Shown piece after piece: positions 6,956 to 15,993 of a DNA stretch of 64,000 nucleotides. Made by a program: the position numbers and the translations under genes. The number at the start of each line of letters is the position of its first letter. The first letter of the stretch is position 1. The stretch comes from Dermabacteraceae bacterium TAE3-ERU5 (lineage in GTDB: Bacteria; Actinomycetota; Actinomycetes; Actinomycetales; Dermabacteraceae), in assembly GCA_019218375.1 (NCBI GenBank), contig JAHUUK010000003.1, positions 62,001 through 126,000 on the forward strand, written 5' to 3'. The notes under the pieces were generated by a model. That model was given only the letters and a program-made list of their open reading frames with translations. It searched no databases and had not been told where the DNA came from.

Positions 6956-7858
6956 TTAGGGTTCCGGCTGGGGCGGGTAGACGATGGTGACCATCTTGTG
7001 CAGCGCCTTGAACAGCTTTTTGCTGGGCACCAGGTATTCGATTTTCATGGCCCCGCTCAGGCGCGGCTGGGTGGAGCTCTTCGCCTTCTTGCCCTTCTTC
7101 TTTTTGCCTTTCCCTTTGGCTTTTTTGCCGGTCTTTTCTGGCTGGCCGACGCTACCGGTGGCGGTTTCCGAGGTGAGGGCAAGCAGGGAGTCGGCGTCGT
7201 GGCCGATGGTTTCGAGCATGGCCCGCAGCGCGGCGTCGAGGCGCGCGGCCTCTGCCGAATCGAACGCAGGGTTTTCTGCGGTAGTCGGTGTCGGGGAAGC
7301 GTCTACCTGGGGGGCCGCTGCCGGAGCGTTGCCGGTGCCGGGTTGGGTCTGTTGCGCAGTGGTTTCAGGGGTGGCATTTTCGGAATCGTCGGCCTGTTTG
7401 CCGTCCACCAGGCGCAGCGTTTCGGCGGTTTTGGCGACCGACGCACTGAGCCGCTTCTTCTTTTTCTTACCGGGCTTCTTGGCTTCTTTTTCTTTGGCCT
7501 TTTCCGTTACCGGGACAGCTGTGATCTGTTTCGGGTCCAGGTAGGCGGTGACGTGCAGGTTTTTGCCGCGCGAGACGTCCTCGTCGCTGCCAGGCCTACG
7601 GATCTGCAGTTTCAGGCCGACACCGGCCGGGTCCAGGTAGAGCGGTACGTTGGGGCCGCCCCGGTAGATCGCGCCCATTGCCGCGAGGAGGTTCTGGGTG
7701 AGGTGCTCCCGCTCCACCCGGAACTCGTGCACCAGGGTGGCGTGCGGCATGGTGAGCACCTGCTCCCCGACGACGCTAGAGGCGGTAACCTCGCGCAGCA
7801 CCAGGGCGGTGCTTACGGCCCCGGACACGGGTGGCCAGGAAAGTTTATGTATTTTCAC
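6956..7858 (-). CDS. Lysine-rich protein of unknown function
   Basis: I do not recognise this 300-residue protein. It has a folded-looking N-terminal part (1-112, alternating hydrophobic strands, ending LHVTAYLDPKQITAV), a first lysine tract (about 118-136), a low-complexity Ala/Pro/Thr linker, a short helical part (about 198-230), a second lysine tract (about 242-260) and a final segment, MKIEYLVPSKKLFKALHKMV. The lysine tracts suggest binding to nucleic acid or acidic membrane, but that is only inference. The GTG start has a good ribosome site (AAGGA) and lies 14 bases inside the end of the AT-rich membrane-protein gene, so the two are probably translated together. It is the last gene of a four-gene operon. 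Confidence 0.7.
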   Translation of the reverse strand: MKIHKLSWPPVSGAVSTALVLREVTASSVVGEQVLTMPHATLVHEFRVEREHLTQNLLAAMGAIYRGGPNVPLYLDPAGVGLKLQIRRPGSDEDVSRGKNLHVTAYLDPKQITAVPVTEKAKEKEAKKPGKKKKKRLSASVAKTAETLRLVDGKQADDSENATPETTAQQTQPGTGNAPAAAPQVDASPTPTTAENPAFDSAEAARLDAALRAMLETIGHDADSLLALTSETATGSVGQPEKTGKKAKGKGKKKKGKKAKSSTQPRLSGAMKIEYLVPSKKLFKALHKMVTIVYPPQPEP

Positions 7859-9263
7859 TATATTCCTTTTTAAAAGTGGGGGTTCCCCAATCTGAGTAAC
7901 ATATCTCTATGCTGTTTCTAATTCTTAGCATTTCTTTTCTATCCTTGCGCGCCTCATCTTTTAGGGAGTGGAAATTGCGGGCAAAGGTCTCACGCAGTTC
8001 CGGATGCAGGTATCTCGGGGGAGATGCGACTGATAATTTAATAGAGTTGATAGAGTTGCATAGTTTTATGCGAGACAGAATATAAAATAGTGCGGGAGGC
8101 AGTAAGAGAGCCAGAAATATTCGTACGGTAACCCAAAAACTTTGCATCTCGAGTGGGAGAAGTAGGGTTATATAAAAGTCATATGCGGCATATAGGATCA
8201 AGGCGATGAGTTCGATCGTCCAGTATATCCTGGGGGTCGTTGTTGCGGGTAGCACGTGGTATATTAGGTGAACTAACATGTTTAGTTCAATCACCAGGAG
8301 CACCACGGTCACTGCTAGTTGAAATATCGAGATAGACAAACTCCTGATCTCTTTGTCGGACGCTTCTATACCCTCTAGGGTGAGGTGAATTACTAGCATG
8401 GAAATAAATAAAAATAGTGCAGACTGGGTAATGTATACCAAAAGCCTTAGTGCTAATCGTATTAATTTGCGTATGAGATTTATTGCTCGCATGGAGTATC
8501 CAGAACGCCAGTCAAGGCTGTTAAGAAGGTGGCTAAGGGCTACTAGGTCCTGATGCATGAGATTAAGGGTCTCGGGTAAGGCTGACATAATCTTTTTATG
8601 TGCTGATATAGGCTGGATTATTTTTAATTGGGAACGCAGTAGGGATAGCCTGGCTTCGGTTTTTGACACTCGCCTATTTATTTCATCGATGCTTCCAGTC
8701 ACCCTATTATCTAGATAGTCGTTTAGCGCCTTTCTGGCGTAGTAGATTAAAGAGAATTGCAATATTGAAAACAGCGTTAGGGCGAAGGATGGGGCATTTT
8801 CTTTCTTGTACCCCATCCACTCGGGCGTGCTTTTAGGACAATTTTGGCTCAGGGATAGAATTAGGGAGGGTGGGTCGCAGTCTTTTAGGAGGGTCGACAC
8901 TACAAATACCAATGAGGTAAGGAATGTTGATAGGCCTACACAAACTACCACTATAGTTAGCAGGAAACGAGTTCGTCTAAAAAATGTAATAAAGCCTGTG
9001 GAGTTCGGGTGCAATCCTGCAGCTGCTACTGGCAGGATTGCAAAGGTTGCAAATATGGAGAAGACTCCTGCGTACCGCAGAGTGTCGTACAGTAAATATA
9101 TGTAAGGAAATATATTTAGGTCGGATATATTTGCGAGGTTAGTAGAATCTGTTATCTGAGAGATTTTGTCTTTAGGTAGAAAAAGTAAAATGGGGGATAA
9201 GAGTGCCACAAATATCAAAATATCTTTTGATGAAGAGGTTGTTTTTTCGTATTTATAGCTCAT
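7845..9263 (-). CDS. AT-rich multi-spanning membrane protein of unknown function
   Basis: This 472-residue protein has about eight hydrophobic membrane segments (for example ILIFVALLSPILLFL near residue 15, and several between 280 and 400), separated by a cytoplasmic coiled-coil-like stretch (about 185-230, SIDEINRRVSKTEARL onward) and closed by a charged C-terminal tail. I recognise no family or catalytic motif. Its DNA is visibly AT-richer than all its neighbours and uses many A/T-ending codons, which points to recent acquisition. Yet it overlaps the upstream hydrolase gene by 4 bases (ATGA) and the downstream gene by 14 bases, so it now sits inside a coupled operon. A sensor, channel or defence-related membrane effector are all possible. 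Confidence 0.75.
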   Translation of the reverse strand: MSYKYEKTTSSSKDILIFVALLSPILLFLPKDKISQITDSTNLANISDLNIFPYIYLLYDTLRYAGVFSIFATFAILPVAAAGLHPNSTGFITFFRRTRFLLTIVVVCVGLSTFLTSLVFVVSTLLKDCDPPSLILSLSQNCPKSTPEWMGYKKENAPSFALTLFSILQFSLIYYARKALNDYLDNRVTGSIDEINRRVSKTEARLSLLRSQLKIIQPISAHKKIMSALPETLNLMHQDLVALSHLLNSLDWRSGYSMRAINLIRKLIRLALRLLVYITQSALFLFISMLVIHLTLEGIEASDKEIRSLSISIFQLAVTVVLLVIELNMLVHLIYHVLPATTTPRIYWTIELIALILYAAYDFYITLLLPLEMQSFWVTVRIFLALLLPPALFYILSRIKLCNSINSIKLSVASPPRYLHPELRETFARNFHSLKDEARKDRKEMLRIRNSIEICYSDWGTPTFKKEYSENT

Positions 9264-9952
9264 TTTTTCTTACTTAACTTTCTATGGTGGATGTTTACCT
9301 GCGGCTCAAACAGCCCCATCACGTGTAGGGCCGCCGCGTGGTTTTCCGCCGTTGAGCCCGCGCAGGCGTCGGCCGCCACCGTGACGCGCATGCCCGCGTC
9401 GCCCGCCGCAAGGGCCGTAGCCACCACGCAGCAGTCCGTCGAGACCCCGGCCAGCACGATCGGCGGCAGCTCCGCCACCGGCACGTCCCCGTCCGGCCCG
9501 GCCGCAATACCGCAGCCGTCGGCCAGCGCCCGCCGCAGCTTAGGCCCCCACTTGCCGAAAGTCGCCACGTCCACACACGGGTACTGCGAAAGCCCCTCCG
9601 CCCCGTCCACCAGGTCAAACATGCGATCATCCGGTGCTTTATCGGCGAACGGCCAGGCCTTAAAGTACTCCCCCCAAGAGGTCGCCCTGTCGGCGGTAGG
9701 CAGCCAGCGGGTCACCAGCACCCGCCCCTCAAACTCGGCCGCCATCTCCCGAATCCGCGCGAACGCCGCCGGGAAAAACGGCGAACCCCACTCCGAAGCG
9801 GGATCGGCGAAAACCACCTGCGGGTCGATCACCACCAGCCAGGGCCCTCGCCCCCGACCCTCGCCCCGCCCGGCATCTCCGCCGTCAGCCATTCCGTCTG
9901 CCCTGTCGGCCCGGTAGCCCGCCGCATCGGCCCCTACCTCCGGGCCGCTCAC
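9260..9952 (-). CDS. Isochorismatase-family cysteine hydrolase
   Basis: This 230-residue protein has the catalytic triad of the isochorismatase/nicotinamidase superfamily: Asp in VVIDPQ (D43), Lys in TFGKWGP (K134) and Cys in GVSTDCCV (C175). Such enzymes hydrolyse amides or vinyl ethers; known members include nicotinamidase, N-carbamoylsarcosine amidohydrolase and ureidoacrylate hydrolase. Here the gene overlaps an NCS1 nucleobase-type permease by 4 bases (GTGA), so its substrate is probably the imported nitrogen compound or a derivative. The first 35 residues are a Gly/Asp/Arg-rich extension, and the true start could be internal. The last residues (KLSKKK) are encoded in AT-rich DNA, suggesting the insertion junction lies in the last codons. 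Confidence 0.87.
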   Translation of the reverse strand: MSGPEVGADAAGYRADRADGMADGGDAGRGEGRGRGPWLVVIDPQVVFADPASEWGSPFFPAAFARIREMAAEFEGRVLVTRWLPTADRATSWGEYFKAWPFADKAPDDRMFDLVDGAEGLSQYPCVDVATFGKWGPKLRRALADGCGIAAGPDGDVPVAELPPIVLAGVSTDCCVVATALAAGDAGMRVTVAADACAGSTAENHAAALHVMGLFEPQVNIHHRKLSKKK

Positions 9953-11439
9953 GCCCGGCCCTCCTGCCGCTTCACCTTGCCGCCACGCAGCACCAGCGCC
10001 GCCAGGAAGCTGAACACCAGCGCGAACAGCACGCCCAGGTTCGCGTACGCCCAGGCGCTGTCCTTACCGCCGACGGTCCACAGCAGGTAACCCTGCCAGT
10101 TGTTCCAGCTGGCAGCCTCCGCAAACACGTTCACCACGTAGCCCCAGCCGATGCCGGACGCGACGGCCATGATGCCGAGCGAGGTCCAGTCCCACGCCCC
10201 GTACAGGCCGCGCGGGTCGAACAGCGCCTGCTCGTCGTAGTCGCGCTTACGGCTTACGACGTCGGCGATCATGATGCCCGCCCACGAAGCCAGCGGCACG
10301 CCCAGCGTGATCAGGAAGCTCTGGAACGGCTCCAGGAAGCTGGTAGCAAAGAACACCACCCAGATGGTGCCGGCGGTCAGGATCAGGCCGTCGATCCCGG
10401 CAGCGGCCGCGCGCGGGATACGGATACCGAGGCTCAGCAGGGTCAGGCCCGACGAATAAATGCCCAGCACGGCCCCGGATACCAGGGCCAGCACGGCGGT
10501 CAGCCAGAACGGGACCAGCACCCACACCGGCAGCACCGCAGCCAGCGCACCGATCGGGTCCTCACCGATAGCCTTGCTCAGCTTCTCATCGCTCGCGGCA
10601 AGGAACAGGCCGAAAATAACCAGCAGCACGGGCGCTACAGCCCCGCCGAAGGTGTTCCAGAAAACAATCGCACCGGTGCTCGCGTCACGCTTCTGATAGC
10701 GCGACCAGTCGGCCGCAATGTTGATCCAGCCCAGCCCGAAACCGGTCATCACCATCACCAGCGCGCCGGTCACCTGCTGCCAGGAACCGCTCGGCAGTGC
10801 CGACACCTTGCCCCAGTCGATGCTGGGGATTGTGAGCAGCACGTAAAGGATCGTGACGGTGCCGGTCAGCCAGGTAAGCAGCGACTGCATCCGCATGATC
10901 GTGTGGTAACCGGCCACCGACGCCGCCACGATCAGCGCCGCCACCGCGGCGGTCGCCGCAATCTTCACGCCGGTAGCGTCGCCGCTCACCCAGCCGAGCT
11001 GTTTGAACACGGTGGCGGTAGCCAGGGTCGCCGCGATCGCCAGGAAGGTTTCCCAACCGATGGAGGTCAGCCAGGAGACGATGCCCGGCACCTTCTGGCC
11101 GTGGAAACCGAACGCGGCGCGCGAAAGCACCATCGTCGGCGCGCTGCCGCGCTTACCCGCCACCGCGATGATGCCGCAGAGCAGGAACGATAGGGTGACG
11201 CCGACGAGCGCCACCAGCGCGCCCTGGGCGACTGAAACCCCGAAGCCGAGCACGAACGCGCCGTAGGACATGCCGAACACGGAAACGTTGGCGGCGAACC
11301 AGGGCCAGAACAGATCGCGGGGTTTCGCGGTGCGTTCACCCTCCGCGATGATTTCGATGCCGGTCTTTTCTATCCCCACCCTTCTACTGTTTTCGGCGGC
11401 AGGCGGGGGAACCGGGAAGCTGGGCGGTGTGGCGGTCAT
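9949..11439 (-). CDS. NCS1-family nucleobase/cytosine permease
   Basis: This membrane protein of about 496 residues has twelve likely helices and the NCS1 signatures FGMSYGAFVLGFG near the start of helix 1, SRAAFGFHG after helix 2, and GWINIAADWSRY in the middle. NCS1 carriers import cytosine, purines, hydantoins, thiamine or related compounds by cation symport. The start chosen is the ATG at 11439, which has GGAG six bases upstream; a GTG at 11481 would add 14 residues without a comparable site. It heads the operon with the cysteine hydrolase, and together they suggest uptake and hydrolysis of a nucleobase-like nitrogen source. The exact substrate is unknown. Confidence 0.88.
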   Translation of the reverse strand: MTATPPSFPVPPPAAENSRRVGIEKTGIEIIAEGERTAKPRDLFWPWFAANVSVFGMSYGAFVLGFGVSVAQGALVALVGVTLSFLLCGIIAVAGKRGSAPTMVLSRAAFGFHGQKVPGIVSWLTSIGWETFLAIAATLATATVFKQLGWVSGDATGVKIAATAAVAALIVAASVAGYHTIMRMQSLLTWLTGTVTILYVLLTIPSIDWGKVSALPSGSWQQVTGALVMVMTGFGLGWINIAADWSRYQKRDASTGAIVFWNTFGGAVAPVLLVIFGLFLAASDEKLSKAIGEDPIGALAAVLPVWVLVPFWLTAVLALVSGAVLGIYSSGLTLLSLGIRIPRAAAAGIDGLILTAGTIWVVFFATSFLEPFQSFLITLGVPLASWAGIMIADVVSRKRDYDEQALFDPRGLYGAWDWTSLGIMAVASGIGWGYVVNVFAEAASWNNWQGYLLWTVGGKDSAWAYANLGVLFALVFSFLAALVLRGGKVKRQEGRA

Positions 11440-11590
11440 GGCCATCTCCAAAGGGGGTGTGAGTGACGTGGGGGAACGCACTGCTGTGCCTGTCTTAAGT
11501 ATGCCAGCCGCCCCTAGTGGAGGTATGGGCCCTAGGGCGGGTACGGTTTAGGCAACACAACTTGCCAAGATACGACGGAGTGAACGTTTT

Positions 11591-14500
11591 ATGGCTACAG
11601 ATGCGCGCCCCCAGAACTTCCGCCCAGAGCCCGGAAACGACCCGGTAAACACGGTCGCCCCCTCCACCGGGCGGGTCAGCGAACCCGTTTCCTGGTGCGC
11701 TCCGGCCGACACGACCGCCCGCCACCTCGACCTGAGCGGTGACGACTGGCAGTTCCGCCTGTTCGCATCGGCCCGCAGCGCCCAGGCCGCCGCGCCGCTG
11801 CCGTTCACCGACGGGCACGAATCGAGCCGCAAGGCCCCGTCCTGGAGTCAGATCAGGGTGCCGAGCCACTGGGCGCTCACGGGCGGACCGTCCTGGCTGC
11901 GGGGCCGCCCCGCCTACACGAACGTGCAGTTCCCGTTCCCGACCAACCCGCCGTTCGCGCCCGACGAGAACCCGACCGCCGACTATCGCCGCACCTTCGA
12001 GGTTTCCGGCGACAAGCTGCGCGGCAGCTCCCGCGTGCTGCTGCGTGTGGCGGGCATCGAATCCATCGGAATCATCTCGCTCAACTCCCGCGAGGTAGGC
12101 GTGTTCCGTGGCTCCCGCCTGCAGCAGGATTTCGACGTCACCGAACTGCTGCGCCGGGGCAAGAACACCCTGGACATTCGCGTGCACCAGTTCTCCGCCA
12201 TGAGCTACGCCGAGGACCAGGATCAGTGGTGGCTACCCGGCATTTTCCGCGAGATCGAGCTGGTGTTCTGCCCGCGCGGCGGAATCGATGACGTGCGCGT
12301 TACGCCGTCGTTTAATCACCTCACCGGTTCCGGCGAGGCCCTGGTGGAGGTGCGTGCCGATGCGTCGGCATTCCCCCTCACGGTGACCCTGCCGGAACTG
12401 AAGCTGCGCAAGCGCATCGCCGGCACCGACGCCGACGGCGTGGGCCGCGCGGTGCTGCGTGCCGACAGCGTGGAGCCGTGGAGCGCCGAGGTGCCGCGCC
12501 TATACGAAATCAAGGTGTCCTCCAAGGGCGAAACCCGCCGGGTGCGCACCGGCTTCCGCACGGTCACCATCACCTCTTCCGCGCTGGGCGAGCCGCAGCT
12601 GACGGTGAACGGCCGCAAGGTCGTGTTCCTCGGCGTAAACAAGCACGAGACCCACCCTGATCTGGGCCGCGTTTTCGATGAGGCGCAGACGAAGTCTGAC
12701 CTGCAGCTGATGAAGCAGCACAACATCAACGCGATCCGCACCTCCCACTACCCGCCGCACCCGCGCCTGCTGGAAATGTGCGACGAACTGGGCTTCTGGG
12801 TGATCGACGAATGTGACCTGGAGACGCACGGTTTCGAGCTGCACGATTGGCGCGGCAACCCGAGCGACGATCCGACCTGGCGCGAAACCCTGGTCGATCG
12901 CGCCGAACGCATGGTGCGCCGCGACTACAACCACCCCTCCATCGTGATGTGGTCGCTCGGCAACGAATCGGGCACCGGCGCGAACCTGGCGGCGATGGCG
13001 CAGCTGATCCGTCGGCTCGATCCGGAGCGCCCCATCCACTACGAGGGCGACTACGACGGCCGCTACACCGATGTTTATTCGCGCATGTACGCCCGCCTGC
13101 ACGAGATGGAATCGATCCTTTCCCCCGAAGGCCCCTTCACCTTCGCGGAACCGATCAACCGCGCCCATCTGCGCAGCAAGCCGTTCATGCAGTGCGAATA
13201 CCTGCACACCATGGGCAACGGGCCGGGCGCGCTGCGCGAACACGTGGCGCAGTTCTTTAGCCACCCGCGCCACCACGGCGGTTTCCTGTGGGAGTGGCGC
13301 GATCACGGCATCCGTTCCTGGACGCGCGATGGCCGCGAATTCTTCGCCTACGGCGGCGATTTCGGGGAAGAGGTACACGACGGCAACTTCGTGATGGATG
13401 GTCTGCTGCTGCCCGACGGCACGCCGTCGCCCGCGATGGCGGAGGTCAAACAGGCCTACGCCCCCGTCAAGCTCACCATCACGCAGGGAGAGGACGGCCC
13501 GCTGCTGCACGCCGTCTCCCGCCTGCACAGCCGCCGCAGCGACTTCCTGAACTGCAGCGTCAGCCTGGTTTCCGACGCCCCCCACGGTCACGGCAGCACG
13601 GTGGCGCAGCCCGCCATCGCTACCGAGGTGCGGGTGCCGCTGGATCTGGCTCCCGGCGAGGAAACCACGGTCAAGCTGGCCGACCTCACCGATAGCCCGA
13701 TCGGGCCCGACACGATCGTGACCGCCGTGCTGACCCTGGCTGGCGACGAACCCTGGGCTAAGGCCGGCAGCCACGTTGCCAGCGCCCAGTACGTGCCCGC
13801 TCCGCAGCGTGCGCTCTGGCGCGACGCGGCGGGCGTGGGCGGGCCGCAGGCCAGCCGCAAGCCGCGCACCCGCCGGGGCCGTGGCCGCAACCAGCAGGCG
13901 CTCGAGTTCAACGCCGAGGGCCGCCTGGTGAAACTGTTCGGTCAGGAGGTGCGCGACGCGCGCGCCACGTTCTGGCGCGCACCCACCGATAACGACGAGG
14001 GCGCGCCGCGCTTCGGCTACCGCAGCGTGGACCCGGCAGAGAACGAATCGGGTGCCATGGAGGAATCCTCCGCAGCCTTCTGGCGCGGCATGGGCCTGGA
14101 CCGCATGCACGCCCGGATCGAGGAACTGCGCGAGGAACGCGGCAGCCTCTACCGCCGCCTGCGCTTCGCCGCCGCGGACGCGGAACGCGCCATCACGGTC
14201 AGCGAAACCTGGAGCTGGGACGAGGAATGCGCCGACTTCCGCCTGGAGATCCAGCCCGATGCGAACTGGAACGGCACCTGGCCGCGCGCGGGCTACCTGC
14301 TGGCACTGCCCGCCGACTACCGCCGCGCCCACTGGTTCGGCTACGGCCCGGACGAGGCCTACCCGGATTCGCGTGACGCCGCCGCGCTGGGCGTGTGGGA
14401 CGCCGAGGAGGACGAACTGTTCTTCCCGTACTCCCGCCCGCAGGAAACCGGTCATCGGCCCGGCCTGCGCACCCTGCTGGTGCGGGGCGCGCGCGTGCCC

Positions 14501-14767
14501 GGCCTGCGCGTGGACACCTTCCCCGACCGCAGCCTGGATGCCCGTTTCGATTACCGGCCCGGCTTCAGCCTGCTGCCGTGGAGCGAGCACGAACTGACCC
14601 GCGCCCAGCACCCGTACGAGCTGCCCACGCCGCGTTCGTCGTACCTGGTGTTTGACGCGGCCCAGCACGGCCTGGGCTCGCGTTCCTGCGGTCAGGACGT
14701 GCTGCCGCAGTACGCGCTCACCCCGCGCGCCCTGACGGTGCTGCTACGCCTGCGCCGGGAACGCTGA
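11591..14767 (+). CDS. lacZ: GH2 beta-galactosidase (LacZ type)
   Basis: This 1058-residue enzyme has the complete LacZ architecture: sugar-binding domain (GQ-like HWALTGGPSWLRG), immunoglobulin-like domain, TIM barrel with the acid/base Glu in SLGNESG (E459) and the nucleophile Glu in QCEYLHTMGN (E536), and the beta-galactosidase small-chain domain beginning at FWRAPTDNDEG. It would hydrolyse lactose and related beta-galactosides in the cytoplasm, as there is no signal peptide. A lysine/arginine-rich insert (about residues 755-772) sits before the small-chain domain. It is monocistronic, followed by a strong terminator, and faces the divergent permease operon. This is the second of three unrelated beta-galactosidases in the window. 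Confidence 0.95.
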   Translation: MATDARPQNFRPEPGNDPVNTVAPSTGRVSEPVSWCAPADTTARHLDLSGDDWQFRLFASARSAQAAAPLPFTDGHESSRKAPSWSQIRVPSHWALTGGPSWLRGRPAYTNVQFPFPTNPPFAPDENPTADYRRTFEVSGDKLRGSSRVLLRVAGIESIGIISLNSREVGVFRGSRLQQDFDVTELLRRGKNTLDIRVHQFSAMSYAEDQDQWWLPGIFREIELVFCPRGGIDDVRVTPSFNHLTGSGEALVEVRADASAFPLTVTLPELKLRKRIAGTDADGVGRAVLRADSVEPWSAEVPRLYEIKVSSKGETRRVRTGFRTVTITSSALGEPQLTVNGRKVVFLGVNKHETHPDLGRVFDEAQTKSDLQLMKQHNINAIRTSHYPPHPRLLEMCDELGFWVIDECDLETHGFELHDWRGNPSDDPTWRETLVDRAERMVRRDYNHPSIVMWSLGNESGTGANLAAMAQLIRRLDPERPIHYEGDYDGRYTDVYSRMYARLHEMESILSPEGPFTFAEPINRAHLRSKPFMQCEYLHTMGNGPGALREHVAQFFSHPRHHGGFLWEWRDHGIRSWTRDGREFFAYGGDFGEEVHDGNFVMDGLLLPDGTPSPAMAEVKQAYAPVKLTITQGEDGPLLHAVSRLHSRRSDFLNCSVSLVSDAPHGHGSTVAQPAIATEVRVPLDLAPGEETTVKLADLTDSPIGPDTIVTAVLTLAGDEPWAKAGSHVASAQYVPAPQRALWRDAAGVGGPQASRKPRTRRGRGRNQQALEFNAEGRLVKLFGQEVRDARATFWRAPTDNDEGAPRFGYRSVDPAENESGAMEESSAAFWRGMGLDRMHARIEELREERGSLYRRLRFAAADAERAITVSETWSWDEECADFRLEIQPDANWNGTWPRAGYLLALPADYRRAHWFGYGPDEAYPDSRDAAALGVWDAEEDELFFPYSRPQETGHRPGLRTLLVRGARVPGLRVDTFPDRSLDARFDYRPGFSLLPWSEHELTRAQHPYELPTPRSSYLVFDAAQHGLGSRSCGQDVLPQYALTPRALTVLLRLRRER

Positions 14768-14798
14768 GGGGCGCTAAAAAAGGCGAAAAAACACTGCC

Positions 14799-14849
14799 GA
14801 GCAGGGTGGTACGGTTGTGCACCAAACCACCCTGCTCAGGCCTGTTTTT
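14799..14849 (+). terminator. Rho-independent terminator after lacZ
   Basis: Arms GAGCAGGGTGGT (14799-14810) and its exact complement (14826-14837) form a 12-base stem, followed by a T-run (14845-14849). It ends the lacZ transcript. Confidence 0.85.
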
Positions 14850-14911
14850 AAAGCGTTTGCGCTGTACACAGCCTTTTCAGGTTGAGTGTCTAACATGACA
14901 CATAGGGTCGC

Positions 14912-14930
14912 TAAGGGCAGGCTCTCCTAA
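14912..14930 (+). promoter_or_regulatory. Putative DtxR/IdeR iron box
   Basis: The 19-base sequence TAAGGGCAGGCTCTCCTAA matches the DtxR/IdeR consensus TTAGGTTAGGCTAACCTAA at 14 of 19 positions, with both outer half-sites intact. It lies 44 bases upstream of the siderophore binding-protein gene, in the expected promoter position. It suggests iron repression of the operon by an IdeR-like protein encoded elsewhere, or by the regulator at 1953. Confidence 0.6.
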
Positions 14931-14973
14931 TATCGTTGGTGGCGTTCTACATAACCAACATAGGAGTTCTGTA

Positions 14974-15990
14974 ATGGCGCATATTTCCCGTCGCGCATTC
15001 GGAGTGTCGGCACTTTCCGCTTCCCTGCTGGGCCTGAGCGCCTGCGGTGGCGAAAAGAAGGACGACAAGAAGATGGCAGCCGAGGGTGGCGCCGACAACC
15101 AGTCGTCGGGCAGCTGGCCGCGCACCATCAAGCACGAAAAGGGCGAACTGACCCTCAAGGCGCAGCCCAAGCGCATCGTTAGCACCGCGATCACCGCCAC
15201 CGGCACCCTGCTCGCGATTGACGCGCCCGTGGTTGCCTCCGCCGCGACCACCGTTTCGCCGCTAACCAACGATAAGGGCTTCTTCAAGCAGTGGGCGAAG
15301 GTGGCCGAGGAACGCAAGGTTGAGGTGCTGTACCCGAACCTTGAGTTCAACATGGAGGCCCTCATCGCGGCCGACCCCGACCTGGTTATCGTCTCCAAGA
15401 CCGGCCGTGACTCCGTGGCCGATCACTTCGATGAGATTGCCGCTAAGTTCCCCGCCGTGCTGATCGACTACACCCCGCTCACCTGGCAGGAACTGGCCGA
15501 AAAGCTGGCCGAGATGACCGGGCACGAAGAGGGCGCAAAGAAGGCCCTGGAAACCTACGATGCACGCCTTAAAGAGGTTGCCAGTCAGATCACCGTTCCC
15601 GCCGGTGGCGCCAGCGTCGTTTCCTTCAACGGCGCGGGCAAGGAAGAGGGCATCGGCAAGCCGACCGGCCCCCACGCGCAGCTGCTGAAGGGCCTCGGCA
15701 TCGAGGTCAAGGGTGCCCCGGAAGAACTGGATAAGAACTCCCGCCGTCAGCGCAAGGACTTCGCTTTCGTTTCCTTCGAGAACCTGAGCAAGGCGATCCA
15801 GGGCGAGACGGTGTTCCTGATCGCGGCCAACGAAAAGAAGGCGGAGAAGTTCGTTTCCGAACCGACGCTCGCCAACCTGCCCGCGGTACAGAAGAAGCAG
15901 GTGTACCCCCTCGGCATCACCTCGTTCCGTATCGACTACTACTCGGGCCTGCTGATGGTCGACGCTGTCGGTAAGGCACTCAAAAAGTAA
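14974..15990 (+). CDS. Iron-siderophore ABC importer, binding lipoprotein
   Basis: This 338-residue protein starts with a twin-arginine-like sequence (ISRRAFGVSALSAS) and a lipobox LSAC, so it should be exported and lipid-anchored. The mature part has the two-lobed FepB/FecB (cluster A-II) pattern: PKRIVSTAITATGTLLAI near residue 65, NMEALIAADPDLVIVSK, and VYPLGITSFRIDYYSG near the end. It captures a ferric siderophore for the two permeases encoded next. The ATG at 14974 has TAGGAG seven bases upstream. It is the first gene of a five-gene operon behind an iron box. A Fes-like esterase at the operon end argues for a catecholate, ester-linked siderophore. Confidence 0.92.
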   Translation: MAHISRRAFGVSALSASLLGLSACGGEKKDDKKMAAEGGADNQSSGSWPRTIKHEKGELTLKAQPKRIVSTAITATGTLLAIDAPVVASAATTVSPLTNDKGFFKQWAKVAEERKVEVLYPNLEFNMEALIAADPDLVIVSKTGRDSVADHFDEIAAKFPAVLIDYTPLTWQELAEKLAEMTGHEEGAKKALETYDARLKEVASQITVPAGGASVVSFNGAGKEEGIGKPTGPHAQLLKGLGIEVKGAPEELDKNSRRQRKDFAFVSFENLSKAIQGETVFLIAANEKKAEKFVSEPTLANLPAVQKKQVYPLGITSFRIDYYSGLLMVDAVGKALKK

Positions 15991-15993
15991 CCT

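Noticed and set aside
11440-11481. Longer NCS1 permease starting at GTG 11481
   Set aside because: No ribosome site; the ATG at 11439 has GGAG at the right distance.
12500-14668. Long minus-strand open frame opposite lacZ
   Set aside because: No domain or ribosome site; codon pattern is the mirror of lacZ third-position GC bias.
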